The position numbers were made by a program, and so were the translations under genes. Under the pieces are notes generated by a model. That model saw only the letters and a list, made by a program, of their open reading frames with translations, was not told the origin of the DNA and searched no databases. This document shows, in pieces, positions 23,201 to 34,849 of a stretch of DNA of 64,000 nucleotides (positions within the stretch are counted from its first letter, which is position 1; every line of letters starts with the position of its first letter). The DNA lies in NCBI GenBank assembly GCA_000149265.1, contig CH002629.1, forward strand, positions 240,027 through 304,026, in the 5' to 3' direction. This stretch comes from Ciona savignyi. Taxonomy: Eukaryota > Chordata > Ascidiacea > Phlebobranchia > Cionidae.

Positions 23201-26072
23201 ACGGTCTAAGTTAAGAGCCCATTATGAGCTCGAAACTTGGCTCGGTGAAAAAAAAGAAAAAAGATAAGCTGCGGAATAAACAGTAAGCTCGTGTGGCTGA
23301 ATGGATAACGATACTGATAAATATAACAGCTCCTGTACAGAATAGTCCTAGTGGCGAGACCATTATGGGTTCGAAACTTGGCTCGGTTAAAAAAGATGAG
23401 CTGCAAAATAAACAGTACGATTGTGTGGTTAAATGATTAACGCGACTGATAAATATAACGACTCCTGTACAGAATAGTCCTAGTGGTGAGACCATCATAG
23501 GTTTAAAACATGGCTCGATAAAAATGAAAATTGTAAAAAAGATTAACATATAATTCTATTTGAATAAGGTTATTGCGATAAGGTCTGGTAAGTCCTTTCG
23601 ATTATTAGTGGTACGTGGAGCGTACAAATAAGATGTAAAACATACCTTAAATTTACAAATCGCGATGTGAATTTTTACGGTTTTTAATGATTTCTTGTTC
23701 ACAAGCTTTTATTTCTGGGTTTGTTATTAAATGGAATGTTGCTTATGAATTGGTAGCGCCATTTATTCGACTAAACCAGGGGTGGACAAATTCTATCGCG
23801 ATGGCCAGATGTATACACATGAATACGTGTTGTAATCTAGATCATTTTCAAAACTCGGCATATACGTTTAAGGCGCATTAAAAGGTTAAAGCTACACAAT
23901 GAAAGTTAAGGAGAGCTTCAAATAGACATACGCGGTATTTTGACGAGAAATTGCGGTAATTTAATCATATGTGAGTTATTACCAGTAAGGCGCCTCTCCA
24001 GCTGTAGCTGTCAATCATCAATTGGTAGGCGGGGCAATAAACGAATGCTCCCATTGTAAATCCTCCGCATAACATTTGAGTCGCAAGATTCCGACGGTGG
24101 GCAAAGTACCGTGTTATTGCCGTGTAGAGACTGATTACAATCTGCCCCATGCACAAGCCTTGAAACAAAAGGTGTTTTCTAATGAGAAACATAAAGGTGG
24201 CATCTCACACACGCTTGTGTTTGTTTATAAATTGAAGATTGAACCTATTGTATGGTCGTGTGGCTGAATGACTGTTTCACGCGACCGATACATTACAGAT
24301 ATTAATATAAAAAAGCGGTCTTGGTGACGAGCCCATCATGGGCTCAAAACTCAGCCAGCTAAAACATGTAAAAGAAAAAACTTTCGCAGCAGCAGGTTAG
24401 TTAAAGCGCAGAATATTATTCATGTACTGTTTGCAATATGAAAAAAGGTTGAAAGGTTGTGAGGCAGAATGGTACTCGACCGACACATATACCGATTTCT
24501 ATGTAAAACAGTCTTTGTGACAAACCTATCATGGTTCATAATTAAGATGGCGTATAACCAATAAATACCTATGCGCGGCAGGATGTGACAAGTGGTACCC
24601 TCCCTTATAGTCATTGTTTTTAAACGAGTGTTTTGCTGAGTAACAATGGTGGTGATTTCACAATGTTTGTTTGGTTGAAAGCAACATGTGCTAGGCCGGG
24701 CGCTGGTGTTCTTCCATAGCTGTAACATTTTGTTATAGTGGAGCAGTGCTTTTTGAAATAAAGGTGTTGATTGTGCAACTGCTAGCTGTTTTGTTGGGAA
24801 AAAGTTGCCGCTGTACAAAGGGATATGGGCTTACAAGTTTCAAGTAAACGTTTGAAGGCTTTAAGGGTTGCAGATCCAAGGTTCAATTTTAAGTTGTGAA
24901 ATCCAGGACTTTTTATGTCAGGATTGTGAGTCAGCTGGTTTTGTGAGGTCAGTTTGCATTGGAGAGATAGGGAAAATAATTGGTTGAACGCCTCCTTAAA
25001 TGTGCCGAAAAAAAAACAAGAAAAAACCTTGCTTTTTAACATATGTATACATGGTAATAAGTTTTAAAAATACATGGTAATAAGACCGTTTTACATAAAA
25101 ATCGGTACTTGAATGGGTTACGTTCGATCAGACAACCATTAAATAATCAATATTTTCAATCGAACTTTTGTGTGTCATACACAACACACTGCAATAGCTT
25201 CTGTAAACAAACGGTGGCACGAGATGGTCTGGCAATTACCCATGGTTTTCCCATTCACGAGATATATAATGTTTTTCCCATTCACGCCGATAAACATGAA
25301 TAGGCTATATATGGACAACAACATTTAAAAACTACAAATGTCTATCTGGCGATTGCTGAGCTAGGCAGTTTATGCAATTATCGACACACACTTAAAAGTC
25401 AACGTGCGGGTTTATCAAACAGGTGTTATGACATAACTATGTTGTTTATCAGCACCCCTTACCAGGAATAAACCCAGCTAGAAGTTGCACTTGCCATAAA
25501 TGCGGGGCAAGCGAGGCACTGGCAGTGCAAATTGTCATGACAATACCTGCAGCCATCGTCACACTTCGAAAGCCAAATTTGTTCAAAATGGTTGCAGCAA
25601 ATGGACCTGTCAGGATAAAGAATTTTATTATGCAAGTCATAGCTAACATGTCTAACCTCGCGACAAAGTCAACAATCCACTAGTTGTGTTGAATCAATAT
25701 TTTGCGTTTAAAACATGTCCAATCGAGCCGTGCGTTGATAAGCTGTGCTTTTATATTACAACATATATATAGCATTTTGTATTACACAATTATCATACAC
25801 GCTCTATATACTGAATAAATGGCATACTTACAAGATATTCCATACCCAGCTTGGAAAGCGCCATTCATCCATGCCACACTGGCGAAGTCAACCTCATATT
25901 CACGCATAAGTGACCCGTAAAACACGGAATAACATCTTGAGATCGCAGCGAAGTTAGCACCCGCAATGATAGAACCAAATACGATAACCCACCCCCAACC
26001 ACCATCTGGTGGGGTTTGGATTTGGTCCAACTGACTTTTTCTCCTGTTGAGCTTTGCCTCAGTCCAAGGCAT
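20210..26072 (-). CDS. Monocarboxylate transporter-like protein (SLC16 family), copy 2
   Basis: Tandem paralogue of the gene at 11948-18433, with the same eight exons of identical length: 26072-25832, 25606-25463, 24158-23983, 23130-22943, 22426-22152, 21835-21711, 21205-20977, 20373-20210. All junctions are intact and encode 513 residues. I count seven amino-acid differences from copy 1: four in the helix 2-3 exon (R/K, V/I, V/A, Q/H), one in the central loop (I/S), one in exon 7 (G/S) and one in the C-terminal tail (H/Q). No stop or frameshift separates them, so both are probably expressed. The upstream 1 kb is also shared. The substrate is unknown, as for copy 1. Confidence 0.9.
23143..23525 (+). 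repeat. Three tandem SINE B units beside transporter copy 2 exon 4
   Basis: SINE B copies at about 23143-23255, 23287-23395 and 23417-23525. The spacer between them repeats a GATAAGCTGCGGAATAAACA-like stretch copied from the exon 4 acceptor border, so the array grew by tandem duplication across that border. Unit 1 has one repeat fewer. Confidence 0.75.
23553..23568 (+). other. Exact 16-nt match to the Ciona spliced leader, duplicate
   Basis: Same ATTCTATTTGAATAAG and same flanks as 15912-15927, carried by the tandem duplication. Its conservation shows only that the duplication is young. Confidence 0.5.
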
Positions 26073-27157
26073 ATTACTTTTTTTATACTGTTCTAAGGTA
26101 TATTTGTATACTGTTCTTAGGTACACTATAATCACTGTTGAGATAAACACAATAATTCCTTTATACACTAATACACAAACTGGAGCAAATTATGCTTCTA
26201 AGCAGCAAAGCAAGACAATACCGCAGCCTGGCGTGGCCTGCAAACATTCGATCCAACTTTAGCCAGCCTTCTGACGCACAATACCACTTAACTTTCTTTG
26301 TTTAAAACAATATCTGGCGACGAACTGAGCGCGAGAACTGGCACGCCGCGGAATTCAAGCTACATGTGTTGTGGAGCTGTATCCAATGTTTTTAAGTGTG
26401 CTAGCTGACATGGTTTGCTTGTTGGTTCAAAGTCCTTGACAATATGTGTCGATGACAGGCGTTACGCTTCGCAAAACACTAACATAAGCTAATGTTCGAC
26501 AATTACTATCTAAAACGTTCTACAGTAATAGACTATATTCATACTGATAATTGTTAGTTAAGTAAACATTGGCTAGAAAAGCACAAAGAAAATCAAAACT
26601 GGATTAAGTTAGATGTGGTTTGAAATGAACATATTCTAGCTCGCTACAAACTGTCTATGAACAAAGCGTCGCTTTTGAGAATAAAAAAATCAATAAAATA
26701 ATACGTCGATACACAGCGTGCACTGCATTTTATATGGCGGTTCTAAAATATATTTCAAAACCACTAAAAAGAGTGTTACCCTATGATCATTATGTTACAC
26801 GATAACTAATAACGGTTATTGAACAAATAATCTACAATATTATGGGTTGTATATATTGTCTTGGCAAATTTAAAGGTTTTTTTAAAGTTTTTATATTTTT
26901 ACATTTCGAGCGGTTTTTATGTCAATATTTAACCTTGTTAACCTTAAAAAGAATTCAGTACCCTTTAAACATAGAATACATTTTACTAAGTTTATAATAT
27001 TCTGCGCTATAACTAACCTGCTGCTGCGAATTGAAAAGCCATATTGTTCCTTCGTACAATTCAAACACCTTCTATACATTACTCTTATTTTCAAATCGGT
27101 TATATTGCGTTTTTTTAAATAAATTTTATTTTATAATATTTTATCACACTCGGTGAA

Positions 27158-27743
27158 CCTAACCTTGCAGGGAATTTCCTGTTATATATGACCAAACAAC
27201 GCTTACTGTGATGTCATAAAGGCAAATAGTAAAGCGTAATTAGTTGGTCAAATTGAATCTCTCTCTATTTCTACCACATTTTCGTTATGAAGAAAGCAGT
27301 TATAAATGAAGCAAGCTATATTTAGTTATTTATTAACAGACAGGTTCGCTGGACACGTGGCCCAGTTATTTCAGCAGCAGGCCAGTGGTTAAACATGGTT
27401 ATTAATTACTAGGTCAATGCTCGGTTTATATTGGAATTCTCGCCATGTGTCTGAAACATTATAACGACTGTTTTGGACAGTAATAACACAGTAAGTGTAT
27501 TTTAGTTGCATAATCTACGAAAAACACACAACCAATCTCATTAGCATATAAGAAATAGTGCACAAAAGCGGGAATATGCAGGTAGAAGCTGTTCGTTATT
27601 GATCTTCTTTTGTTTGACCACAAACCCTCTTTTTAAACTGAAAAGCGCTTACTGCAGCAATCTGACCACGTTGTGTTATGAGTTGCCAATAGCTTACGGC
27701 TGTGTAAAACAAAATTGATAAATAAAGTCGACATTTGTGATTG
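27158..27743. other. Non-coding stretch, nothing recognised
   Basis: Unique AT-rich sequence after the right end of duplication unit 2. I see no gene, RNA or repeat family. Confidence 0.35.
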
Positions 27744-28498
27744 ATAAGCTTGGTGGGTTAGTACGAAGCCTTTCAGTCGAAGAGTTGCAAGATTGAAACT
27801 GGTTGCTAGCTGGTCAGTTGTCTCCTTAGGCAAGGAGGCACTTAACGGACATTGCCTGAACCCAGTGGATTAATGATTTCTACTAAATTAAAGGAACGTG
27901 TGAATCATACACAGCACACTGACCAGGCCCGGTGCTAGGAACCGCGGGGCCCAATTAGAAATGTGATGGCGGGCCCCTACTTTTCATAGCAAAATTTATG
28001 GGTGTTTATATATCATAAAATACATGACAGTACATACAAACTACAAAAATAGACATTTAATACTTGCTATAAAACAAATTAAAGGTGATGTGGATGCTTA
28101 TTTACGATATATTGTTTTACTTCCAAACATATCTATATATATTGTTTAGCAACCATATTCATTATGACGTAACAGGCAGACACAGAAATATAAATTTGAC
28201 TTAGTTACGATGCATAACAAATTGATATTATGAGAAAGAATATTATTTCACTTTTTATTTTACGTTTCAGTAGTATTTTAAACCTCGTAATACAGAAAGA
28301 CCCCCGCTAGCGCGGGGCCCCTTCAAGGTGCGGGGCCCAATTTGATCTAATCGGTCAAATCGGCCTAAAACCGGCCCTGACACTGACACTGCAACAGCTC
28401 CGGTTACTCGACGATGGGCGCGGTGTGATCTGAATATTGCCCGTGTGTCAACGGCCCTGGTTTTCCCATTCACAGGGATAAACACGGATATAATAACT
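27744..28498 (+). mobile_element. SINE family A copy split by an hAT element
   Basis: Head and middle at 27744-27923, remainder from 28388 to 28498. The tRNA head (GCTTGGTGGGTTAGTACG), GGACATTGCCTGAACCCAGT and the CCATTCACAGGGATAAACA tail are all present. Confidence 0.8.
27924..28379. mobile_element. Non-autonomous hAT element, 456 bp
   Basis: Termini read CAGGCCCGGTGCTAGG and, reversed, CAGGGCCGGTTTTAGG. A perfect 8-bp target duplication, ACACTGAC, flanks it (27916-27923 and 28380-28387). GGGGCCC motifs lie just inside both ends. It sits inside a SINE A. The ends resemble in style those of the transposase-bearing hAT at 63101. Confidence 0.92.
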
Positions 28499-28926
28499 TA
28501 AACATTCACCGTCAATTATTTTAAATAACCATTTTATTTAGTTACTTGTATTTAAAATATGGGTTAGTGCGACGCCTTTGAAGCGCTATACAGTTTAAAA
28601 AGAGAAAATATGTCGCAAAAAAGGTTTGTCGTCAAAAGAAAGGAGGTGGATACCAACCAGCTTCTACCGGATATGTTTTCGTGAAATTTGCGTTTAAACG
28701 TTATTATTACCACACTGTTTCAATATTTATTCAATAAACAACTACCTATGTACTCACATTTTAATGGTACAATTACTTGGTAATAATTATAGTCTGGGGA
28801 ACTAATATTTAACTAGAGATTGTCACCCACGTGTTTAACCACCACTATTTGTAAAACACCTGTTGTATGCCATATATTCATGCTACAGGGTCCCTAACCA
28901 CAATTTGTATTTTATACACCGGGTTA

Positions 28927-29103
28927 GTAGTTTGTTTCTGCAAGCATAAACGCATGGGTCCCGATCTTGTTATTAATGTTCATTACACTATATATGTTAT
29001 TGTCAGATATGTGCACGTCAGATCCATGTTATGTAATATTCCTGAAATTTTTAACCGGACTGTCATAGTTTTGTTTCTGCAAGCATAAACGCATGGGTCC
29101 CAT
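28927..29103. repeat. Direct repeat pair, ~34 bp
   Basis: GTTTCTGCAAGCATAAACGC followed by ATGGGTCCC occurs at about 28934-28962 and 29073-29101. No coding role seen. Confidence 0.6.
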
Positions 29104-29264
29104 AGTTATTAAACCAAACTTCTTTTCCATGTGTAGTTAAAAAAAGAAAAAGCGTGTTCGATTTACGAACATTTTACCACAAATGTTTTAAATTTAAGCC
29201 TCTTGTCAAGCGCTTTGGTAAAGGGAAGGTAAATTCCCGAAACAGCCCGATTGAGTTTTTGATT

Positions 29265-29790
29265 ATTTCGGAGAATTCCCCTGGGTTTAGTACATAAATT
29301 TCTGCTTAACATATCTAAGTTATGTTATCTAAGTTAGATGTTTGTTAGATAATCTAACAATCAGTTTTAATCCGCTTTGGCGACTCCTTGTTGGAGATTT
29401 CGAAGCGATATAGCATGCCTGTTACAATCATGGTTTAAAACAAATCATAATTTTTAGGGTATTTCCCTATGTTCCCTTTTTCTTTTTGCTCAATAAGGCG
29501 GATAGGGAACTAACATTTTGGCCGTATAAGCGCTATGCCCCAAAAACCTAATTTAAAAAAATTCCGATTTGTTTTTTTACCTCCCAGGGGAAATCCCCTG
29601 GGTATATTACCCAAAATTTTGGTTTCTGCATATCTAGACCATGTTTTCTAACAAATGACAAAGTTTTATTGCAATTCCATTACTCCTTCTGGTAGATGTC
29701 GGTGCCACAACCCATGCCTGCCACAATCATGATTTAAAAACAAAATCTTATTTTTAGGGTATTTCCCTGAGTAATTTTTTTAATTCTTGT
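29265..29790. repeat. Diverged ~300-bp tandem duplication beside the gap
   Basis: Blocks in the same order at about 29270-29480 and 29585-29780: CCCCTGGG, TTTCTGC-ATATCTA, CATGCCTG-ACAATCATG and TTTTTAGGGTATTTCCCT. The assembly gap starts right after the second copy. Confidence 0.65.
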
Positions 29791-29825
29791 AAATGGTATA
29801 TCAGTGGCTGATGCCCTTACAGTTT

Positions 29826-30311
29826 NNNNNNNNNNNNNNNNNNNNNNNNNNNNNNNNNNNNNNNNNNNNNNNNNNNNNNNNNNNNNNNNNNNNNNNNNNN
29901 NNNNNNNNNNNNNNNNNNNNNNNNNNNNNNNNNNNNNNNNNNNNNNNNNNNNNNNNNNNNNNNNNNNNNNNNNNNNNNNNNNNNNNNNNNNNNNNNNNNN
30001 NNNNNNNNNNNNNNNNNNNNNNNNNNNNNNNNNNNNNNNNNNNNNNNNNNNNNNNNNNNNNNNNNNNNNNNNNNNNNNNNNNNNNNNNNNNNNNNNNNNN
30101 NNNNNNNNNNNNNNNNNNNNNNNNNNNNNNNNNNNNNNNNNNNNNNNNNNNNNNNNNNNNNNNNNNNNNNNNNNNNNNNNNNNNNNNNNNNNNNNNNNNN
30201 NNNNNNNNNNNNNNNNNNNNNNNNNNNNNNNNNNNNNNNNNNNNNNNNNNNNNNNNNNNNNNNNNNNNNNNNNNNNNNNNNNNNNNNNNNNNNNNNNNNN
30301 NNNNNNNNNNN
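29826..30311. other. Assembly gap (486 N)
   Basis: Run of N. Any open frame reported through it is meaningless. The repeated sequence on its left edge probably caused it. Confidence 0.99.
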
Positions 30312-30829
30312 TATTTAACCACGGGGAGAGTTACTGGAACTATTTTTAGGATAAGTGTGTTGTGATGAATTAAAACATTGCTTAAGTTTAATTAAACCAA
30401 AACTAACAGTCGATAGCCTTTGTTATAAAACCTATCTATATATATATATAACTGCTCAAATACCAAGTTTTTGATAATGGTTTAACTTTTTTAAACTCTG
30501 TTTAAACTTGTGATCTATTGAATTCAAATTTTAAAAATCGTTTTTGATTGTACAGTAATCTGTACTTCAAAGGAACGGAAAAGTAATATACAATGGTAAA
30601 GACTTTCTAAAGTAACTTATAGTTTTTTGATTGGTTTCAACTGAAATTTGATTTCAAAATGTTTTAGTGGTAAAATGACAAATCTGTTAACTAGTTAACC
30701 GACGTACAGTTCTGATACATAGTCCACTGATTTAGTCAACAATTTCTTTAATATTGGGGCAAAAAATAAATAAACTAAATATAAACCTCTGCAAATACAA
30801 TTCTTTCAAAAAACAAGCGTTTGTGAAAG

Positions 30830-30835
30830 TTTATT
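30830..30835 (-). promoter_or_regulatory. Candidate poly(A) signal of ORMDL
   Basis: AATAAA on the minus strand about 465 nt downstream of the ORMDL stop codon. Assigned by position only. Confidence 0.4.
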
Positions 30836-31300
30836 AACATACAAGTATATGTATACATCAAATAAAATTAGGAACAAAACATCAAACAGGACTTGTATTA
30901 TAGACTTTATATCGCATGAATAATAGTAATATACAGAGGAAGCATAACAACTGCATTGTAGCGTAATGCATTGCAAATAAAACCAGAGTGTTATAGTTAG
31001 TTATTTACCGGTTTTCTGAACACTTGGGGCAGTATATATTGTTTTAAGCTCCCCAATCTTGATATTTATATTATGTTACACTACCATACCAATGCTGATC
31101 TAACCGACACCAGACAATGCAGCCTAAATAATGTGCAAGGGTAAAACTAAAACCATTAAAGGGTATAAAATTTACAAGTAAACAAAAACTACGCTATACA
31201 CCACATAAACCTTCCGCCCTTTTTTAACATTAACATATTGTGGTAGTTGTGTTCAAAATACTGTCAAATACACATGAACTGCTACAAAGGTTGGTTTACA

Positions 31301-31762
31301 TCAGTATTTGTTAATTCCAAAAAGCCGAACACCATGCAACTGTGGCAACTTTGGTAGCAGGGAAAGCAGCAGAATAATTGTGTTGATGACAAAATGGGTG
31401 AATTCATATTTGGAGTAGAAACTGGCAAGAATATACAGCACAATTGGAGTGGTCATGAAGAATTTCCTGGCTGCTGTGAATTGCGTGCCAGAGTCCATCT
31501 GTTCCCAATGGGTTGAATATCGATATTTTCCCTGATCGGAGGTTTCAAACGGTGTTCCTTTGATTGTGTGGAGAAATAGATACATTCCAACCCCATGTAC
31601 GACATTTGTAAGTGTCCACGCGACTGACGTAGTGAACCAAGGCATACTTAGAAGCACAAGGTGCATAAACGCAGTGAGTAGAGCATAAGTGACCCAAATC
31701 CCAGGACTATTCCACACAACTGTGTTAGGATTAGCAACTTGGTTTGTGGTCCCCGTATGCAT
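31301..31762 (-). CDS. ORMDL: ORMDL family protein (sphingolipid biosynthesis regulator)
   Basis: ER membrane protein that inhibits serine palmitoyltransferase in response to ceramide, the first step of sphingolipid synthesis. The 153-residue product has exactly the vertebrate length and collinear conservation. It shows an N-terminal NPNT motif, [32 protein letters not shown], the loop block THWEQMD-G-QFTA-RKF, TPIVLY, and the C-terminal signature [18 protein letters not shown]. Several hydrophobic membrane segments (about residues 20-45, 45-67, 100-115, 122-140) fit the known fold. The coding region is one exon here, whereas vertebrate orthologues have coding introns. Vertebrates have three paralogues and this resembles all of them, so I leave it unnumbered. 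The start is the only upstream ATG in frame. Confidence 0.97.
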   Translation of the reverse strand: MHTGTTNQVANPNTVVWNSPGIWVTYALLTAFMHLVLLSMPWFTTSVAWTLTNVVHGVGMYLFLHTIKGTPFETSDQGKYRYSTHWEQMDSGTQFTAARKFFMTTPIVLYILASFYSKYEFTHFVINTIILLLSLLPKLPQLHGVRLFGINKY

Positions 31763-31959
31763 TTTTAAGTTTCCTTAAACACAAACTTACTACAAACAGT
31801 CGCTCTCTACAAGGTATTATACTGTTATTTAATACTAAACATAAAATACTTAAAATTACAAGAAGAACCAGAATCATATAAATAGCAATGGCATACAAAA
31901 AGTATTCTTTAAGAGGAAAGTAAATAGAAGGAAACACAATAAAATATATATTATGGGGT

Positions 31960-32105
31960 TACGTTAGATATTTATGGCTGGGGTTTAAGTCAGCGTTAGT
32001 TCTGGGGTTGATATTAGTGTTTGGGGCAGAAATAGCATTAGATTTAATAGTTTTAGCGAGCAGTTTTCCTTATTTTATGGGAAAATATTTGTTGCCCTCT
32101 GTTGG
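31960..32105. repeat. Decayed MITE of the GGGAAA family
   Basis: Shares the interior (GTTAGTTCTGGGGTT-ATATTAGTGTT-GGGCAG, then GAGCAGTTTTCCTT and TTGTTGCCCTCT) with 5087-5299. The left terminus is not clear. Confidence 0.55.
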
Positions 32106-32298
32106 CAAAATGCGAGTTAACCCTTTTTGATTTTGAAATCCACATTTAAACACCCAGTTTTCACCTTTTTATTATTTTGTAAATTTAAATTTTTATTTTA
32201 ATAATGGGTGCTTACTAAAATTGCCATCGTCTAAAGCCCAATATAGTAAGCCATATTTTAATGAGATCTATATGTATTTTTTAGCTTTATATATAGAA

Positions 32299-32580
32299 TA
32301 TTTTTGTTTATCCATGTGAAAGGAAAAACGCGAGAGTTTACACACAGGCAATCGTCAGATTACCTTGTGCTAACCGTCGGGTTACCAGAACTATTGCAGT
32401 GTTTTGTGTATGATTTACATATTCCTTCAATTTGATAAAAGCTATCATTCCACTTGGTTCAGGCAATGTCCATTAAGTAGCCTGCCCAAGGACACAACTG
32501 ACTACCTAGTAACCAGTTTCAAACCTCCAATTCTTCGGCTGAAAGGCGACGCACTTAACCAACCAAGCTTATCAGTCAGG
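32299..32580 (-). mobile_element. SINE family A, near full length
   Basis: Reverse copy, tail at the left (GTTTATCCATGTGAAAGG), CGTCGGGTTACCAGAACTAT block, tRNA-like head at the right (TTCGGCTGAAAGGCGACGCA). Intergenic between ORMDL and ERdj5. Confidence 0.8.
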
Positions 32581-33374
32581 CTACAATTATGTTTTAAAAA
32601 CAATCACATGCAACAATTTTTTTGTGTGGCATTGCCATACTTCTTACTTGATTAGAGTGACTAATTCTTTTTTAGCGTCTCATTCAAACTTTTAAACAAG
32701 CGTATATTGTATAGGTCTTCTTTAAAAGTATAATGTAACTTAAAATTTTAATTGCTTCTTTAAAATTAAACATAAATCAATTAAACTAAAATATTACAGA
32801 GAAGGAACAGCGAAAGACAAACTTAGTCATTAACTCCGCTGTCAGAGCTTTAAATATATACTGTATAAAATCTACATACGTGCATATTAAAACTAGTCAA
32901 AGAGGCACGAGTTAAGTTATCTGATAATACCAAAAATAACCATTTTAATGTGAATTACCTTACCATCAGTCTAATAATGTACGATCTATCCAACAAAACT
33001 AAAATATGTTAGTCGACCCGCCATTTTTTTAATTTGCCATCTGCCAGCAGATAAAACGCATATGGCAGTCCTGCTACAAGCGACGATCTGTTCCATTTTC
33101 ATGCCGCTACAAGCAATGAAAAATTGGCGTATCTGGTGAATTTTTGAAGCAACAGGAATTGAATTTAACTAATTTAGGCGTTTCGTCAATTTTAAATGAT
33201 CGCTGCTTGCGGGATTGGTTGAAAAGGTGTTTTCGACAAGTATCTAAATTTGAACGGAAGAAATTTTGCACACAAGAAAAATATTCTGTAAATAAAATAA
33301 ACTTCAGGAAAATTAATAAAGGAATACATATATGTATGTAAAATTGATAGGCTATCCTGATGTGTTGTCAACTA

Positions 33375-33475
33375 CATTCCCATATCCCCGTGAATGGAAA
33401 ACGAAGTGGGCGTTACCACGCAGGCAATAGTCAGATTAACTCACGCCCATCGTTGAGTTCATGGTGTTTTGTAGC
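33375..33475 (-). mobile_element. SINE family A, 3' fragment
   Basis: Reversed tail (CCCCGTGAATGGAAAACG) and adjoining GATTAACTCACGCCCATCG block. The remainder is decayed. Confidence 0.6.
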
Positions 33476-33761
33476 ATGGCAAATAGGCTAGGATATTGTA
33501 ATTGCTATAGTTTGTTAATCAAATTAAATCATTAGGTTCGCACAACTACCGCTAAGTGCCTTACCAACAGTCTAAAGCATGGGGGAGCAACTTCTCCAGT
33601 TGGCGGGCTAAATGTGGGAAAATAAAGGCGTTGGTGGTCCGGGTTGTTACTTAAATATTATTTAATATCTTAGATATAGGGTATGTTTACATACAATCTG
33701 CGGGCCGGTCAAATTACCTTCACTGGCCGTATGTTGCCCTTGTGTGGCATAAAGGCTATTT

Positions 33762-33880
33762 AACTTTTTTACCGGTCTAAATTTTAAACACATGATGGAC
33801 TTTTTATATAAAACGGTTTTTATATAAAATTCGGGTATTTGTATCGGTCGTTTTAGCCATGCGGCCACACAACCCTACAG
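33762..33880 (-). mobile_element. SINE family B copy
   Basis: Reverse copy with GTATCGGTCGTTTTAGCCAT and GCGGCCACACAACC (head). The box-B side is decayed. Confidence 0.6.
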
Positions 33881-34048
33881 TCTAGGCTAGGCCGACACAA
33901 CGCACGAGGTCGCAGCTGGTTTAATTAAACAAGTTAAAGTTCGTTTAATCAAAACAATCACTACAATTAATATGCAATAAAAAAATAAAGTGCAAGTTAT
34001 TTATTTTTTACTTAGTATTAAACAACAACTTTCCATTGGTTCCGCCCA

Positions 34049-34325
34049 CTAGCTTGTTGGATAAGTGCGTTTACCTTTTAGCCGAAGGGTTGCAGATTCG
34101 GAACTGATCGATAGCAAATGAGTTATGTCCTTGGGCAAGGTACATAACGGACATCGCCTGAACCCAGTGGAATGATAGGTTCTACTAAATTAAAGGGCCA
34201 TTTGAATCATACTTAACGCATTGCAAAATTTTCCGTAAACCGATGGTGGGCGCGAGGTAATCTGACGATTTCCCGTATGAGAATGCAACCATGTCTTTTC
34301 CCATTCACTGGTTTAAAACGAAAAT
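34049..34325 (+). mobile_element. SINE family A, full length
   Basis: Forward copy with head GCTTGTTGGATAAGTGCG, GAAGGGTTGCAGATTCGGAAC, AACGGACATCGCCTGAACCC and tail TTTTCCCATTCACTGG. It lies about 500 bp upstream of the ERdj5 start. Confidence 0.8.
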
Positions 34326-34849
34326 AGTTTATATCCATTGCATCAAGCCCACCTATGCAACAGTGGTTTTACCGGGCATAAAGACTAGTTGTAATTATTT
34401 TCATTTTAATTTGCAAACTTTTATTTCAATCACTCATTAAGTTTTACGGTCACATCTCGCCTTACCTGTATTAATCAATTTGATTATTAATGCGTTTTAA
34501 TGACGGTCGTGTCGCGGTTTTTTCCTTCTTTCGATTTTTTTAATATAATTTGTTGCGTATTTCACCTTGGAAATGAAAAATAATCAACCGTGGGAAAATT
34601 CGTGACGAATGCGGATGCACACGACATGTGAATTTGAAGTTTGAACCGGTTTGTTGTGTATACGTCAATCAGCTGGAGCTGGACTATGTCTGGTATTGTA
34701 GAATGTTCGATCGTTTCCGTATTTATACAGCTGTTCATACAGCCAATTCGCAGAATTTTTAAAATACCATGATTGAATGTAACTAAACAACTACATTTGG
34801 CAGTAGTCTTTGTCTTTATGTAAATACGCTGCGTTTTTAATGTAAGATC

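Larger units (their letters stand above)
19751..27157. repeat. Tandem segmental duplication, unit 2 (~7.4 kb)
   Basis: Direct-repeat partner of 11485-19519. It starts within the 3' half of a SINE A and ends near TATCACACTCGGTGAACC. Shorter than unit 1 mainly because it lacks the SINE B/hAT pair and about 420 bp between transporter exons 5 and 4. Confidence 0.93.

Noticed and set aside
29793-30365. Open frames spanning the N run
   Set aside because: They consist almost only of undetermined bases.
34560-34849. ER stress response element upstream of ERdj5
   Set aside because: I looked for CCAAT-N9-CCACG and TGACGTG. Only partial pieces (CGTGG, GTGACG) occur, with wrong spacing.
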